A model generated the notes under the pieces. That model searched no databases. It was not told where the DNA came from and saw only the letters and a list, made by a program, of their open reading frames with translations. DNA of 45,295 bases from Clostridia bacterium (GTDB taxonomy: Bacteria; Bacillota; Clostridia; Oscillospirales; Butyricicoccaceae): NCBI GenBank assembly GCA_017394205.1, contig JAFOPS010000036.1, forward strand, positions 1 to 45,295, written 5' to 3'. This document shows, one piece after another, positions 16,756-25,402 of this stretch (positions within the stretch are counted from its first letter, which is position 1; each line of letters opens with the position of its first letter). The position numbers and the translations under genes are program-made.

Positions 16756-16876
16756 CCGCCCCGCAAAATCCGCGATTTTGCGGGGGCCCCGTTTGATTTG
16801 ATACGCTTCGGTCGGGCTTCGTCGCCCTCCCTGCGCGCACGCCGGCACTCGCCGGCGGGGGACGAGCTGCCTGCTC
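16756..16876. repeat. 121-bp palindromic segment between duplicated aspS ends
   Basis: This stretch contains a perfect hairpin with arms of about 12 bp (CCCGCAAAATC paired with GATTTTGCGGG, near 16760-16785). A second GC-rich hairpin (GCCGGCACTCGCCGGC) lies near 16842-16857. It has no plausible gene. The flanking 33-bp direct repeats suggest insertion of a small element with a long target duplication, or a tandem duplication with later change. Confidence 0.6.
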
Positions 16877-16909
16877 GCTTATTCGCCCAGATCGATCTTG
16901 ATATGCAGC
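16877..16909. repeat. 33-bp direct repeat, copy inside aspS
   Basis: Second copy of the 33-bp direct repeat; it holds the true 3' end of aspS. Confidence 0.93.
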
Positions 16910-18639
16910 TCGTCAAGCTGCTTCTGAGTGACCTCGGAGGGCGCGCCCATCATCACGTCCTGGGCGTTCTTGTTCATGGGGAAGGGGATGACCTCGCGGA
17001 TAAAATCCTCGCCCGCCAGCAGCATGACGATGCGGTCGATGCCCGGAGCGATGCCCGCATGGGGCGGCGCGCCGTAGCAGAAGGCGTTGTACATGGCGGG
17101 GAATTTGGCCTTCACGTCCTCTTCTCCCAGGCCCACCATCTCGAAGGCCTTGATCATGATGTCCGGATCGTGGTTCCGCACAGCGCCGGAGGAAAGCTCG
17201 ATGCCGTTGCACACCAGGTCGTACTGGTCGGCGGTGATGGTCAGCGGGTCCACCTCGCCCTTTTCGGCCTTCAGCAGGATGTCCATCCCGCCAGCGGGCA
17301 TGGAGAAGGGATTGTGGCAGAACTCCAGTTGGCCGCTCTCTTCCCCGATCTCGTACATGGGGAAGTCCACGATCCAGCAGAACTCATACCGCTCCTTGTC
17401 CATATGGCCCGGGCAATTGGCGCCGAAGGTCTTAATCATCACGCCGGACATCTTGGTGGCCAGCTCGCCCGCCGCCAGCACCACCAGCGTGTTGGGCTTC
17501 AGGGGCAGCAGCGCCGCGGCTTTCTCCGCGTCCACGAACTTTGCCACGCCGCCGGCAAGGGCGCCGGCCTCGTCGCACTTGAACCAATAGCCCTTGGTGC
17601 CGCTCTGGACCTCGCAGTCGGTGAGCAGCTTTTCGATCTGCTTGCGGGTGAGGGTGCAGTCGGAGACGGCCACGGCCTTGACGGTCTTGCCCCGGAAGGG
17701 CTCGAACTCGGTGTTTTCAAACAGGGCGGTGACGTTTTTCGCCGTCAGGTCGATGCGCAGGTCGGGCTTGTCGGTGCCGTAAACCTCCATCGACTCCAGA
17801 TAGGGGATGCGCTTAAAGGGAGGCTGGGAGGCGATGTTGTAAGTGCCGTATTTGGCAAAAACCGGAGGCATCACGTCCTCGATGACGGCGAACACGTCCT
17901 CCTGGCTGGCAAAGGCCATCTCCATATCCAGCTGATAAAACTCGCCGGGCGAGCGGTCGCCGCGGGCGTCCTCATCGCGGAAGCAGGGGGCGATCTGGAA
18001 ATAGCGGTCGAAGCCCGAGGTCATCAAAAGCTGCTTGAACTGCTGGGGCGCCTGGGGCAGGGCGTAAAACTTGCCCGGATGCTTGCGGGCGGGCACCAGA
18101 TAGTCCCGCGCGCCCTCGGGAGAGGACGCCGTCAAAATCGGCGTGGTGATCTCCAGGAAATCGTGCTCCAGCATGGCCTTGCGGATGGCGGCGATGACGT
18201 TGCAGCGCAGGATGATGTTGTTCTTCACCGCGGGGTTGCGCAGATCCAGATAGCGGTATTTCAGCCGGGCGGTCTCGTCGGCCTCGCGGCTGCGGTTGAT
18301 CTCAAAGGGCAGCTCGTTGTAGCGGCAGCGGCCCAGGACCTTGATCTCGGAGGGGACGACCTCGATATCGCCGGTGGCCTGCTTGGGGTTTTTGCTGGAG
18401 CGCTCCCGCACCACGCCGGTGACCTGGATGGTGGTCTCCTTATTGAGGCTCTTGATGACGCTCAAAATGGCGGGATCCTCGGCCACGACCTGGGTGGTGC
18501 CGTAAAAGTCCCGCAAAACCACGAAGGCCAGATTGCCGCCCACCTCGCGGACGTTTTCCATAAAGCCCGCCAGGGTGACGGTCTGACCCACGTGCTCCAT
18601 GCGAAGCTGGCCGCAGGTATGGGTTCTCGATTGCATCAT
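16879..18639 (-). CDS. aspS: Aspartate--tRNA ligase
   Basis: A 586-residue class II synthetase of the bacterial type. The N-terminal OB-fold binds the anticodon (about residues 1-110). RYLDLRN begins the catalytic core. Motif 2 is FRDEDARGDRSPGEFYQLDMEM and the bacterial GAD insertion lies in the middle. Motif 3 is GIAPGIDRIVMLLAG near the C-terminus. Two ATGs stand in tandem; AAGGAG fits the first. It is the last gene of an operon that begins with hisS and has an unrelated protease gene in the middle. Its 3' end is duplicated downstream. Confidence 0.97.
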   Translation of the reverse strand: MMQSRTHTCGQLRMEHVGQTVTLAGFMENVREVGGNLAFVVLRDFYGTTQVVAEDPAILSVIKSLNKETTIQVTGVVRERSSKNPKQATGDIEVVPSEIKVLGRCRYNELPFEINRSREADETARLKYRYLDLRNPAVKNNIILRCNVIAAIRKAMLEHDFLEITTPILTASSPEGARDYLVPARKHPGKFYALPQAPQQFKQLLMTSGFDRYFQIAPCFRDEDARGDRSPGEFYQLDMEMAFASQEDVFAVIEDVMPPVFAKYGTYNIASQPPFKRIPYLESMEVYGTDKPDLRIDLTAKNVTALFENTEFEPFRGKTVKAVAVSDCTLTRKQIEKLLTDCEVQSGTKGYWFKCDEAGALAGGVAKFVDAEKAAALLPLKPNTLVVLAAGELATKMSGVMIKTFGANCPGHMDKERYEFCWIVDFPMYEIGEESGQLEFCHNPFSMPAGGMDILLKAEKGEVDPLTITADQYDLVCNGIELSSGAVRNHDPDIMIKAFEMVGLGEEDVKAKFPAMYNAFCYGAPPHAGIAPGIDRIVMLLAGEDFIREVIPFPMNKNAQDVMMGAPSEVTQKQLDELHIKIDLGE

Positions 18640-18744
18640 AGTGATGAACTCCTTTTATCTTAAAAAATTATTGCGTCCAAATAGACTCTTTCCTCTGCTC
18701 GGCAAGCCGAAATCAGCCTGGGCGTATCATCTCAAGCAGCTCGG

Positions 18745-19536
18745 CTATACCAGCAAATTTGAAGTTTCAGCCTTTGGTTTTTGATCTTTCCGAAAGAGCA
18801 GCAAAAAGGATACCAAAAACATGATCGCGAGCATGATTTCAAACACAGAATTAACGGCAACAAACAGCAGCGACTGATTCCATTCTACATAGTCTGCCAA
18901 GTTCGCAAATATGTCATATACAAAGTGCAGCAGCATCGGGAGCATCATATTTCCGGAATTCAAGTAGATCACCGCAAAAGCAAAGCCTACCGCACCCGTA
19001 TGCAAAAACCCAGAGGTGCTCCATCCCGTAATCACATGAATCAAGCCAAAAGCCACAAAACTGATCAAGGCATAGGCCAGCTTTCGTCCCACTGACGGTT
19101 TCCCATAAAAATATCCTTCCAGAATCAGCAATCGATAGTTCAGCTCTTCATAAAAACCGGTTGTTATCTGCTGTAACAGCACCTTACTGACCAGCAATCC
19201 TGCAGAAAGGCCGACAATTGTGTTGAAGCCCGCAGCGTAATCAAATAAATAGTAAACAAAAAAGATTAAAAAGCCAGCCGCCGAAACCAAAGCCACCTTG
19301 GTATTATGAAACCCAAGCGCCTGTTTCGGCGTTTTTCCATAAATCTTTCTTACAAAAAACAGGATCGCCATGCCAAACACGGCCCGCAATATGCTGCTGA
19401 ATAAATACCAATGCGTCGGATTGCTAATAATCCTTGTATGCTCATGGACAAATATAGATATTCCCAAAAACGCTGCCGCAAAGAGAATGGCCGCAAAAAT
19501 ACCAACATATCGTTGATCTGTCAATGCTTTTTTCAA
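18745..19536 (-). CDS. CPBP family intramembrane metalloprotease (CAAX/Abi type)
   Basis: A 263-residue membrane protein with about seven to eight helices. The CPBP motifs are visible: EELNYRLLI (EExxxR), FGLIHVITGW (FxxxH) and LLHFVYDIF (HxxxD). The family cleaves membrane or prenylated proteins and includes bacteriocin self-immunity proteins. GC content and codon use are clearly lower than in all surrounding genes, which points to horizontal acquisition. It starts at TTG with a strong AGGAGG six bases upstream, 20 bases after hisS, and ends 105 bases before aspS with no terminator, so it rides in the synthetase operon. The target is unknown. Confidence 0.88.
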   Translation of the reverse strand: MKKALTDQRYVGIFAAILFAAAFLGISIFVHEHTRIISNPTHWYLFSSILRAVFGMAILFFVRKIYGKTPKQALGFHNTKVALVSAAGFLIFFVYYLFDYAAGFNTIVGLSAGLLVSKVLLQQITTGFYEELNYRLLILEGYFYGKPSVGRKLAYALISFVAFGLIHVITGWSTSGFLHTGAVGFAFAVIYLNSGNMMLPMLLHFVYDIFANLADYVEWNQSLLFVAVNSVFEIMLAIMFLVSFLLLFRKDQKPKAETSNLLV

Positions 19537-19556
19537 AATTATCCTCCTGCCCTTCC

Positions 19557-20915
19557 CTATTTCTCACAGATCACCGTGCCGGCGTTTTTCTCCGCAAGGC
19601 CGGCCCGCAGCAGGGGGATGAGCTCGGCCAGCGGCAGGGTCTGCTGGACGCCGGCGGTCATATCCTTGCAGGTCACCGTGCCCGCGGCGATCTCATCCTC
19701 GCCCAAAAAGATCACATAGGGGATGCCCAGCTTGTCGGCATAACCGATCTTGGCCTTGAATTTCTTTTTCTCGGCATAGAGTTGGGTACGGATGCCCGCC
19801 TCCCGCAGAGCGGTGGCGGTGGCGGCGGCCTCGTCCAGCCGGTCGGTCATGGGGATCACCAGCACGTCGGCGGGGGCGGTGACGCCCTCGTCAGACAGCA
19901 TCCCCTGCTCCTCCAGAATAAAGAACAGGCGGGAAACGCCGATGGAGATGCCCACGCCGGGCAGCTGCCGGTCGGTGTAATATTCCGCCAGATTGTCGTA
20001 GCGGCCGCCGGAGCAGATCGAGCCGATCTCGGGGTGGTCGGGCAGGAGGGTCTCGTAGACCGTCCCGGTGTAATAATCCAGCCCGCGGGCGATGGTCAGA
20101 TCCACCGAAAAATGATCCTCCGGCACGCCGAAGGCGCCCAGATAGCGGGTGACGGTGTGCAGCTCCTCCAGACCAAGGTCAAACAGCTCGTTTTGTCCGC
20201 GATACTGCTCCAGCTCCTCCAGCACCCTGGCGTTGCTGCCCCGGATGCCGATGAACGCCAGCACGGCGTCGGCCTGGGCGGGGGCCACCGCGAAATCGTC
20301 CACCAAAATCTCGCGGACTTTTTCCGGCCCGATCTTTTCCAGCTTGTCCACGGTGCGCATCACGTCGCCGGCCTTTTCCGTCAGGCCCTGCATGGCGTAA
20401 AAACCATTGAGGATCTTGCGGTTGTTCACATGGATGACGAACTTTTTCAGCCCCAGCGCGGTAAAGGTGCGGTAGATGACGGCGGGGATCTCGGCCTCGT
20501 TCACCACATCCAGCGCGCCGTCGCCGATCACGTCGATGTCCGCCTGATAAAACTCCCGGAAGCGGCCCCGCTGGGCCCGCTCGCCGCGATAGACCTTTCC
20601 GATCTGAAAGCGGCGGAAGGGGAAGCTGAGGACGCCGTAATTCATGGCCACATATTTGGCCAGCGGCACCGTCAGGTCAAAGCGCAGGGCCAGATCGCTG
20701 TCGCCCTTTTCAAAGCGGTAGATCTGCTTTTCGGTCTCGCCGCCGCCCTTTGCCAGAAGGACCTCCGCCGCCTCGATGATAGGGGTGTCCAGCGGTGTGA
20801 AGCCATAGAGGGCATAGGTCTCCCGCAAAACCTGCATAAAGCGCTCCATCTGCACCTGCCGCGCGGGCAGCAGCTCCATGAAGCCCGAAAGGGTGCGGGG
20901 TCTGATCTTTTCCAT
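19557..20915 (-). CDS. hisS: Histidine--tRNA ligase
   Basis: A 452-residue class II synthetase. Motif 1 and the N-terminal RPRTLSGFMELLPARQVQ start match HisRS. Motif 2 appears as YRGERAQRGRFREFYQADID. The histidine-A segments (LDYYTGTVYE and CSGGRYDNL) are clear, and motif 3 is GVGISIGVSRLFFIL. The C-terminal anticodon-binding domain follows (about 355-450). It is the first gene of the hisS-CPBP-aspS operon, behind a T-box leader. Confidence 0.96.
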   Translation of the reverse strand: MEKIRPRTLSGFMELLPARQVQMERFMQVLRETYALYGFTPLDTPIIEAAEVLLAKGGGETEKQIYRFEKGDSDLALRFDLTVPLAKYVAMNYGVLSFPFRRFQIGKVYRGERAQRGRFREFYQADIDVIGDGALDVVNEAEIPAVIYRTFTALGLKKFVIHVNNRKILNGFYAMQGLTEKAGDVMRTVDKLEKIGPEKVREILVDDFAVAPAQADAVLAFIGIRGSNARVLEELEQYRGQNELFDLGLEELHTVTRYLGAFGVPEDHFSVDLTIARGLDYYTGTVYETLLPDHPEIGSICSGGRYDNLAEYYTDRQLPGVGISIGVSRLFFILEEQGMLSDEGVTAPADVLVIPMTDRLDEAAATATALREAGIRTQLYAEKKKFKAKIGYADKLGIPYVIFLGEDEIAAGTVTCKDMTAGVQQTLPLAELIPLLRAGLAEKNAGTVICEK

Positions 20916-21000
20916 ACTTTCGATTCCTTTCCGTTATATTTTCAATGATTTATTCCGAAAATAATACAATCAGTATTCATATTTCGCCGCTCTGCGGCAA

Positions 21001-21243
21001 TAAAAACGCTCCCGTCCCTGTATGGGACGAGAGCGAAACTTGCTTCGTGGTGCCACCCATGTTCGACGCCGGAGCGTCCTTTTTCGTCCCATTGCGGCGG
21101 GACGGGGCCGCGATTTCGGCTTGCGCCTTATACGCCCGCTCCGAAGCTGTCTTCCCCGGGGCCAGCTGCCGGACGCTTCCAGTCAAGGCGCCCTTCCCTG
21201 TAGACACGGTTTTCCGGGTACTCCTGCTTCTTCCTCGCAGAAT
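21001..21243 (-). promoter_or_regulatory. T-box riboswitch of the hisS-aspS operon, specifier GAC (Asp)
   Basis: On the minus strand the leader contains the T-box sequence GGGTGGCACCACG (21046-21058). It is followed by a terminator hairpin (stem CGCTCTCGTCCC with GGGACGGGAGCG) and TTTTTA ending near 21001. Stem I can be read near the 5' end: GAAGC pairs with GCTTC and CCCGG with CCGGG. They enclose a specifier loop with AGTA on one side and GAAGACA on the other. The codon in specifier position is GAC (21149-21151), followed by a purine. This predicts a response to uncharged tRNA-Asp although hisS is the first gene. Confidence 0.88.
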
Positions 21244-21249
21244 ACTGTT

Positions 21250-21278
21250 ATTATGGCATCAAGCGGCCCAAATGTCAA
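21250..21278 (-). promoter_or_regulatory. Sigma-A promoter of the hisS operon
   Basis: On the minus strand TTGACA (21273-21278) and CATAAT (21250-21255) are separated by 17 bases, just before the T-box leader and 15 bases after the mgsA stop. Confidence 0.82.
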
Positions 21279-21292
21279 GGCCCTTCCGCCGC

Positions 21293-21700
21293 TTAAAAGG
21301 TGGCGGCGGGATTGATCTCGCGCCAGGCCAGGTCGCCCCGTGCCAGGCCCTGGATCAACATCTCGGCGGTGGCCACGTTGGTGGCCACGGGGATGCAGTT
21401 CTGGTCGCAGGAGCGGAGCAGGTCGTTGATCTGCGCGTCGTTCTGATATTTTTCCAGCGGGTCGCGGAAGAACAGCACCATATCGATCTCGTTATAGGAA
21501 ACGCGGGCTGCGATCTGCTGCTCGCCGCCGGTGGAGCCGGGCAGCAGACAGTCGATCTTGAGACCCGTGGCATCCATGATCATTTTTCCGGTGGTGGCGG
21601 TGGCGCAAAGCTCGTGCTTGGCCAGAAGCCCGCAATAAGCGATACAGAACTGCACCATGAGTTCTTTTTTCCTGTTTTGCGCGATGATGGCGATATTCAT
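21293..21700 (-). CDS. mgsA: Methylglyoxal synthase
   Basis: A 135-residue MgsA, which converts dihydroxyacetone phosphate to methylglyoxal in the cytoplasm. The start MNIAIIAQNRKKELM, the phosphate loop ATATTGKMI and the signature GSTGGEQQIAA match, followed by FFRDPLEKY with the catalytic aspartate and CIPVATNVATAEMLI. The length is a little short but complete. GGGGAGGG lies eight bases before the ATG. It follows minD, an arrangement seen in many Clostridia after the mre-min cluster. Confidence 0.94.
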   Translation of the reverse strand: MNIAIIAQNRKKELMVQFCIAYCGLLAKHELCATATTGKMIMDATGLKIDCLLPGSTGGEQQIAARVSYNEIDMVLFFRDPLEKYQNDAQINDLLRSCDQNCIPVATNVATAEMLIQGLARGDLAWREINPAATF

Positions 21701-21747
21701 ATGGCAGGCCCTCCCCATTTTCTGTCTTTCAGTCGCTGCAAGCGCGG

Positions 21748-22518
21748 TCACGCTTCTCCCCAATGTCCGGGCACCTGATCCAGCAGGCGCACCCGCTGCC
21801 CTCGCAGGCGCTTGGCGATGTTCATATAGGCCTGCGCCGCAGGTCCGTAATGCTCCAGCGCCAGGATCGAGCCGCTGTTGCCGCAGGCGATCACATCCTC
21901 GTCCTCGGGCACCACGCCCAAAAGCGAAAGCCCCGCGGAGTCCATGGCCCGGTCGATGTTGGCGGCGCTGCCCGCCCGGATCATCCCGGGACGGAGCCGG
22001 TTGACCACGATGGAGCAGGTCTCCTGTCCCACCCGTTCCAGCACGCCGGCAGTGCTCTGCGCCCCCCGCAGCGCGGTATAGTCCGAGGTGGACACTACCA
22101 CGGCCCGGTCGGCCGCCGCAGCAAAGGACAGCACGTCGCGCCCCAGTCCGGCGGCGCAATCGATGAGCGTAAAGGTGAAATGCGCCCGCACCCGCGCCAC
22201 GAGCTCCGCGATCTGCTCCGGGGGGAAGCTCTCGGCAACGCCCGGCTCGCCGGGGGCCGTGAGCACCCGCAGATTGCCCGCCACGGGGTGAGGCGCCGCG
22301 GCCTCCTTCAGCGTGGCGTCGCCGCGGATCACGTCGCCGTAGGAAAACAGCAGGCGGTCGGTCATCCCCAGCACCAGATCCAGGCTGCGGAGGCCGCTGT
22401 CGGCGTCGATGACCAGGACCTTCTCTCCCAGCGCGCACAGAGATACCGCTACGTTGGCGCAGAACGAGGTCTTTCCCGTCCCTCCCTTGCCGGAGGCGAC
22501 TGCGATCACGTTGCCCAT
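21748..22518 (-). CDS. minD: MinD-like ATPase
   Basis: A 256-residue ParA/MinD ATPase. The deviant Walker A is SGKGGTGKTS with the signature lysine. DADSGLRSLDLVLG contains the A' region, and LIDCAAGL replaces the usual Walker B core DxPAG. MinD positions the division septum together with MinC and, where present, MinE or DivIVA-linked partners. None of these genes is adjacent. The C-terminus (MNIAKRLRGQRVRLLDQVPG) has a basic/hydrophobic patch that could be a membrane-targeting helix but is not a textbook one. The start was set at the ATG after AAGGACGG. Confidence 0.86.
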   Translation of the reverse strand: MGNVIAVASGKGGTGKTSFCANVAVSLCALGEKVLVIDADSGLRSLDLVLGMTDRLLFSYGDVIRGDATLKEAAAPHPVAGNLRVLTAPGEPGVAESFPPEQIAELVARVRAHFTFTLIDCAAGLGRDVLSFAAAADRAVVVSTSDYTALRGAQSTAGVLERVGQETCSIVVNRLRPGMIRAGSAANIDRAMDSAGLSLLGVVPEDEDVIACGNSGSILALEHYGPAAQAYMNIAKRLRGQRVRLLDQVPGHWGEA

Positions 22519-22583
22519 GGCTTGTCCGTCCTTTCCGCCGCCGCAGCAATCAACTATCACTTTAAATCGCTGCTTATTTTACA

Positions 22584-22612
22584 AGTATAACGGCTTTGTT
22601 CTCTTTGCACAA
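22584..22612 (-). promoter_or_regulatory. Candidate promoter of minD-mgsA
   Basis: On the minus strand TTGTGC and TATACT are separated by 17 bases, 66 bases before minD. It would allow minD and mgsA to be made independently of the mre-pbp genes. Confidence 0.6.
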
Positions 22613-22654
22613 GTAAAATCGGAAATTGTTAAGAAATTGTAATATTCTGACCCG

Positions 22655-24880
22655 TTATTCTCCGTTTCCGGTCTCCGGGGTCTGCTCTCCGCCCTCTTCC
22701 GGCGCCGGAGAGCCTTCCGTCGGTTCGGGAAGAGGCTCTCCCGTCGGTTCGGGAGCGGGCCCGGCGGGCTGCGTCGGCGCCGCGGTGGGTCTCGGGGGAT
22801 TTGCCGCCGCCTGGCGGGCCGCCTCTTCCGCGGCCTGACGCGCCTCGCGCAGGCCCAGGCCGAAGTATTCGTCGTAAACGGCGATGGCCACGGGAGCCAG
22901 GCTGCCGCCGGTAGAGGCGTATTCCCCCACCACGCACACGGCGATCTGGGGATCGTCATAGGGGGCGAAGGAAACGAAAACGCCGGTGGCGCTGTGATTG
23001 GTCATCTGGGCCGAGCCGGTCTTGCCGCCCACCATGATGGGAAAATCGGCAAAATAGCTGCTGGCCGTGCCGTTTTCGGTGACCACGCCCCGCATGCCCT
23101 TTTTGATGGCCTCCAGGGTCGAATCGGAAATGGCGACGGTGTTGAGGATCTCCGGCTCCTGCTCCATCACCACGGCGCCGTCGTTATGCTCCGCCACCCG
23201 CTTGAGCAGATGGGGACGATAGCGGGTGCCGCCGTTGACGATGGTGGCCACATAATTGGCCAGCTGCACCGGAGAAAACTGATTGTCGCCCTGTCCGATG
23301 GCCGCCATCAGGGTGTCGGCGGGGAACCAGGTGGCGCCGCCGTTGGCCTCGCGGGCCTCAGGCCCCGCCAGGATGCCCGCCCGTTCGCCGGGCAGCTCGA
23401 TGCCGGTCTTCTGTCCCAGGCCCAGCTGGCGGGCATAATTGTCCAGCGTGTCGATGCCCAGAAGATATCCCATCTCATAAAAGAAATAGTTGCAGGAAAA
23501 CTTCAGCGCGTCGCTGACGTTGATGCTGCCGTGGGTGCCGCCGTACTGCCGATAGATCCAGCAGCGGGGCTTGTAATCCTCGTAGCGGTCGTAAATGCCC
23601 TTGTCCACGATCTTGGTGCGGGGGGTGATGACCCCCTCCTCCAGCGCCGCCAGTGCGGTGCACATCTTATAGGTGGAGCCCGGCGAATAGGCCGACTGCA
23701 CGGCCCGGTTCAAAAAGGGCTTCAGGGGGTCGTCGCGGTTTTCGGCAAACTCGGTGCTGAAGCGCTCCAGAGAAAAGCTGGGATAGCTGGCCATGGCAAG
23801 GATCTCGCCGGTGTTCACGTCGATGACCACCGCCGCACCGCCCTCGACGTCGGCCCCGTCCCCCGTCTTCGAGCGCTGGCCCTTTGCCTGGATCTCCCGG
23901 ATGGTCTCGGCAAGGGCGTCCTCGGTGCGCTTTTGCAGCTCCAGATCCAGCGTCAGCAGACAGTCGCGGCCGGGGCTGGTCTCCTCCAGCATATATTCCG
24001 TCACCACCTGTCCGGTGGTGCGGTCCACCTCCACGGCGCGGGTCCCGTTGACGCCCCGCAGCCAGCTTTCCAGCGCCCGTTCCATCCCGTCCTTGCCGAT
24101 GGTGTCGTTCATGCGGTAGCCGTCGTCCTTGCGCTCGGCGTATTCCTCCGGCGAGATGGCAGCCACCCGGCCCAGAATGTGGGACGCATAGTCGGAAAAA
24201 TACTCCCGGCTGTCGGAAACCCGGATCTCCACGCCCGGCATGGCGTTGCCGTATTCGGCAATGCGGGCCACGGTGGCGGTGGTGACGCCGGAAGCAAGGA
24301 TCAGCGGGGTATTATAAGCGGAAAACTGCCGGTCGTCCAGAAAATACCGGATGCCCACCAGCGCCCGCCGCTGGGCCAGAGTCAGATTGCCGTCTACGCC
24401 GTAATGCTGGCACATCAGGTTGAACAGCCGGCCCGGATCGAGCTCCGCCGGCGAGCCCCAGCCCTGCTGGGTGACAAAATCGGCAAACCGCTTGCCCGCG
24501 CCGCTCTCCAGCGTGGTATAGGTATATTTCGTGGGCCATTCCATCGTCAGCGGCAGCACGTCCTCCCAGGGCACGCCGGCCTCGGTAAGGATGTGGTAAA
24601 GCCGCAGGATCACGTCGTTCTGCTCCTCCGCGTCCCACAGATAATAATCCGCCTGGACGGAATAGCTCAGGGCGTTGCCCGCCAGAACGACGCCGTTGCG
24701 GTCCATGATCTCGCCCCGGGAGGCCTGCTCTTCATATTTCCGCACCGCGTTGGAAACCGTGCGGACGGTGGGGTCGCTGCCGCGGATGAGCTGGAGCTGG
24801 ATCAGACGGTAGACCGCGACGCCCATGATCAGCACCGCGGCCAGCAGCAGGGCGATGATCCGTGTGATACGGGTTTTCAT
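22655..24880 (-). CDS. mrdA: Penicillin-binding protein 2 (elongation transpeptidase)
   Basis: A 741-residue class B PBP that cross-links peptidoglycan in lateral wall growth. One N-terminal membrane anchor (residues 5-27) and the dimerisation domain (RGEIMDRNGVVLA) precede the transpeptidase domain. That domain has SXXK as STYK in YSPGSTYKMC, SXN as SCN in FSCNYFF, and KTG in VGGKTGSAQ. The last 60 residues are a low-complexity Pro/Glu/Gly/Ala tail containing short EPTGEPLPEPTEG repeats. The start overlaps the mreD stop (ATGA). Confidence 0.93.
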   Translation of the reverse strand: MKTRITRIIALLLAAVLIMGVAVYRLIQLQLIRGSDPTVRTVSNAVRKYEEQASRGEIMDRNGVVLAGNALSYSVQADYYLWDAEEQNDVILRLYHILTEAGVPWEDVLPLTMEWPTKYTYTTLESGAGKRFADFVTQQGWGSPAELDPGRLFNLMCQHYGVDGNLTLAQRRALVGIRYFLDDRQFSAYNTPLILASGVTTATVARIAEYGNAMPGVEIRVSDSREYFSDYASHILGRVAAISPEEYAERKDDGYRMNDTIGKDGMERALESWLRGVNGTRAVEVDRTTGQVVTEYMLEETSPGRDCLLTLDLELQKRTEDALAETIREIQAKGQRSKTGDGADVEGGAAVVIDVNTGEILAMASYPSFSLERFSTEFAENRDDPLKPFLNRAVQSAYSPGSTYKMCTALAALEEGVITPRTKIVDKGIYDRYEDYKPRCWIYRQYGGTHGSINVSDALKFSCNYFFYEMGYLLGIDTLDNYARQLGLGQKTGIELPGERAGILAGPEAREANGGATWFPADTLMAAIGQGDNQFSPVQLANYVATIVNGGTRYRPHLLKRVAEHNDGAVVMEQEPEILNTVAISDSTLEAIKKGMRGVVTENGTASSYFADFPIMVGGKTGSAQMTNHSATGVFVSFAPYDDPQIAVCVVGEYASTGGSLAPVAIAVYDEYFGLGLREARQAAEEAARQAAANPPRPTAAPTQPAGPAPEPTGEPLPEPTEGSPAPEEGGEQTPETGNGE

Positions 24881-25401
24881 AGGGTCTCCTCCGTAAAGCG
24901 CCGGTGGAGCCGGCGGACGATCAGCCAGACCAGCGCCCCCGCAGGCAGCGCCAGGATCAGCTCTCCGGCAAACTGCCGCAGCGCCCATCCGGGCCCGGCG
25001 CGATAGACCAGAAGATAATAGAACAGATAGCGCAGCGCCGCCTGCATCGTCATGCAGATCAGCCCGCCGCTGAGGGCGGAGAGGATCACCGGCCGCAGAT
25101 ATTCCGCCCCGAACAGGCCGAACAGGATGCCGAACAGCGAAAGCAGCAGCGCCGAAAGCCCCTCGGGCATGGTGCTGTTCACCGCCAAAAGCATCCCCGC
25201 GGCAAAGCCGAAGCCGCCGCCGGCATAAGGGCCGTCCAGCAGGGCCACCGACGCCACGAAAAAGGGCATCATGTTCCAGGCGCCGCCCCACAGGCGAAGA
25301 TCCGTCCCCCGGGAAGACTGCAGCAGAAAAAGCCCTACCATCAGCAGGGCGTAGCTCCCGTATTTCACCAGCGCATAGCGCTCGGAACGAAGCCGGAACA
25401 T
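24877..25401 (-). CDS. mreD: Rod shape-determining protein MreD
   Basis: A 174-residue membrane protein with five or six helices, matching MreD in size and place between mreC and PBP2. Sequence conservation in MreD is low, so the call rests mainly on gene order and hydrophobicity. It starts one base after mreC and overlaps PBP2 by four bases. Confidence 0.85.
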   Translation of the reverse strand: MFRLRSERYALVKYGSYALLMVGLFLLQSSRGTDLRLWGGAWNMMPFFVASVALLDGPYAGGGFGFAAGMLLAVNSTMPEGLSALLLSLFGILFGLFGAEYLRPVILSALSGGLICMTMQAALRYLFYYLLVYRAGPGWALRQFAGELILALPAGALVWLIVRRLHRRFTEETL

Positions 25402-25402
25402 C

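Noticed and set aside
16744-18663. A 639-codon plus-strand open frame opposite aspS
   Set aside because: It is the antisense of a complete aspS with all motifs; the high GC of the third codon positions opens long shadow frames.
21293-22549. A fused 418-codon frame joining minD-region sequence to mgsA
   Set aside because: The upstream part is the wrong frame of minD; mgsA has its own ATG at 21700 with a good ribosome site.
22655-25291. An extended 878-residue version of PBP2
   Set aside because: The extra N-terminal part lies out of frame over mreD; the ATG at 24880 begins the membrane anchor and overlaps the mreD stop as expected.
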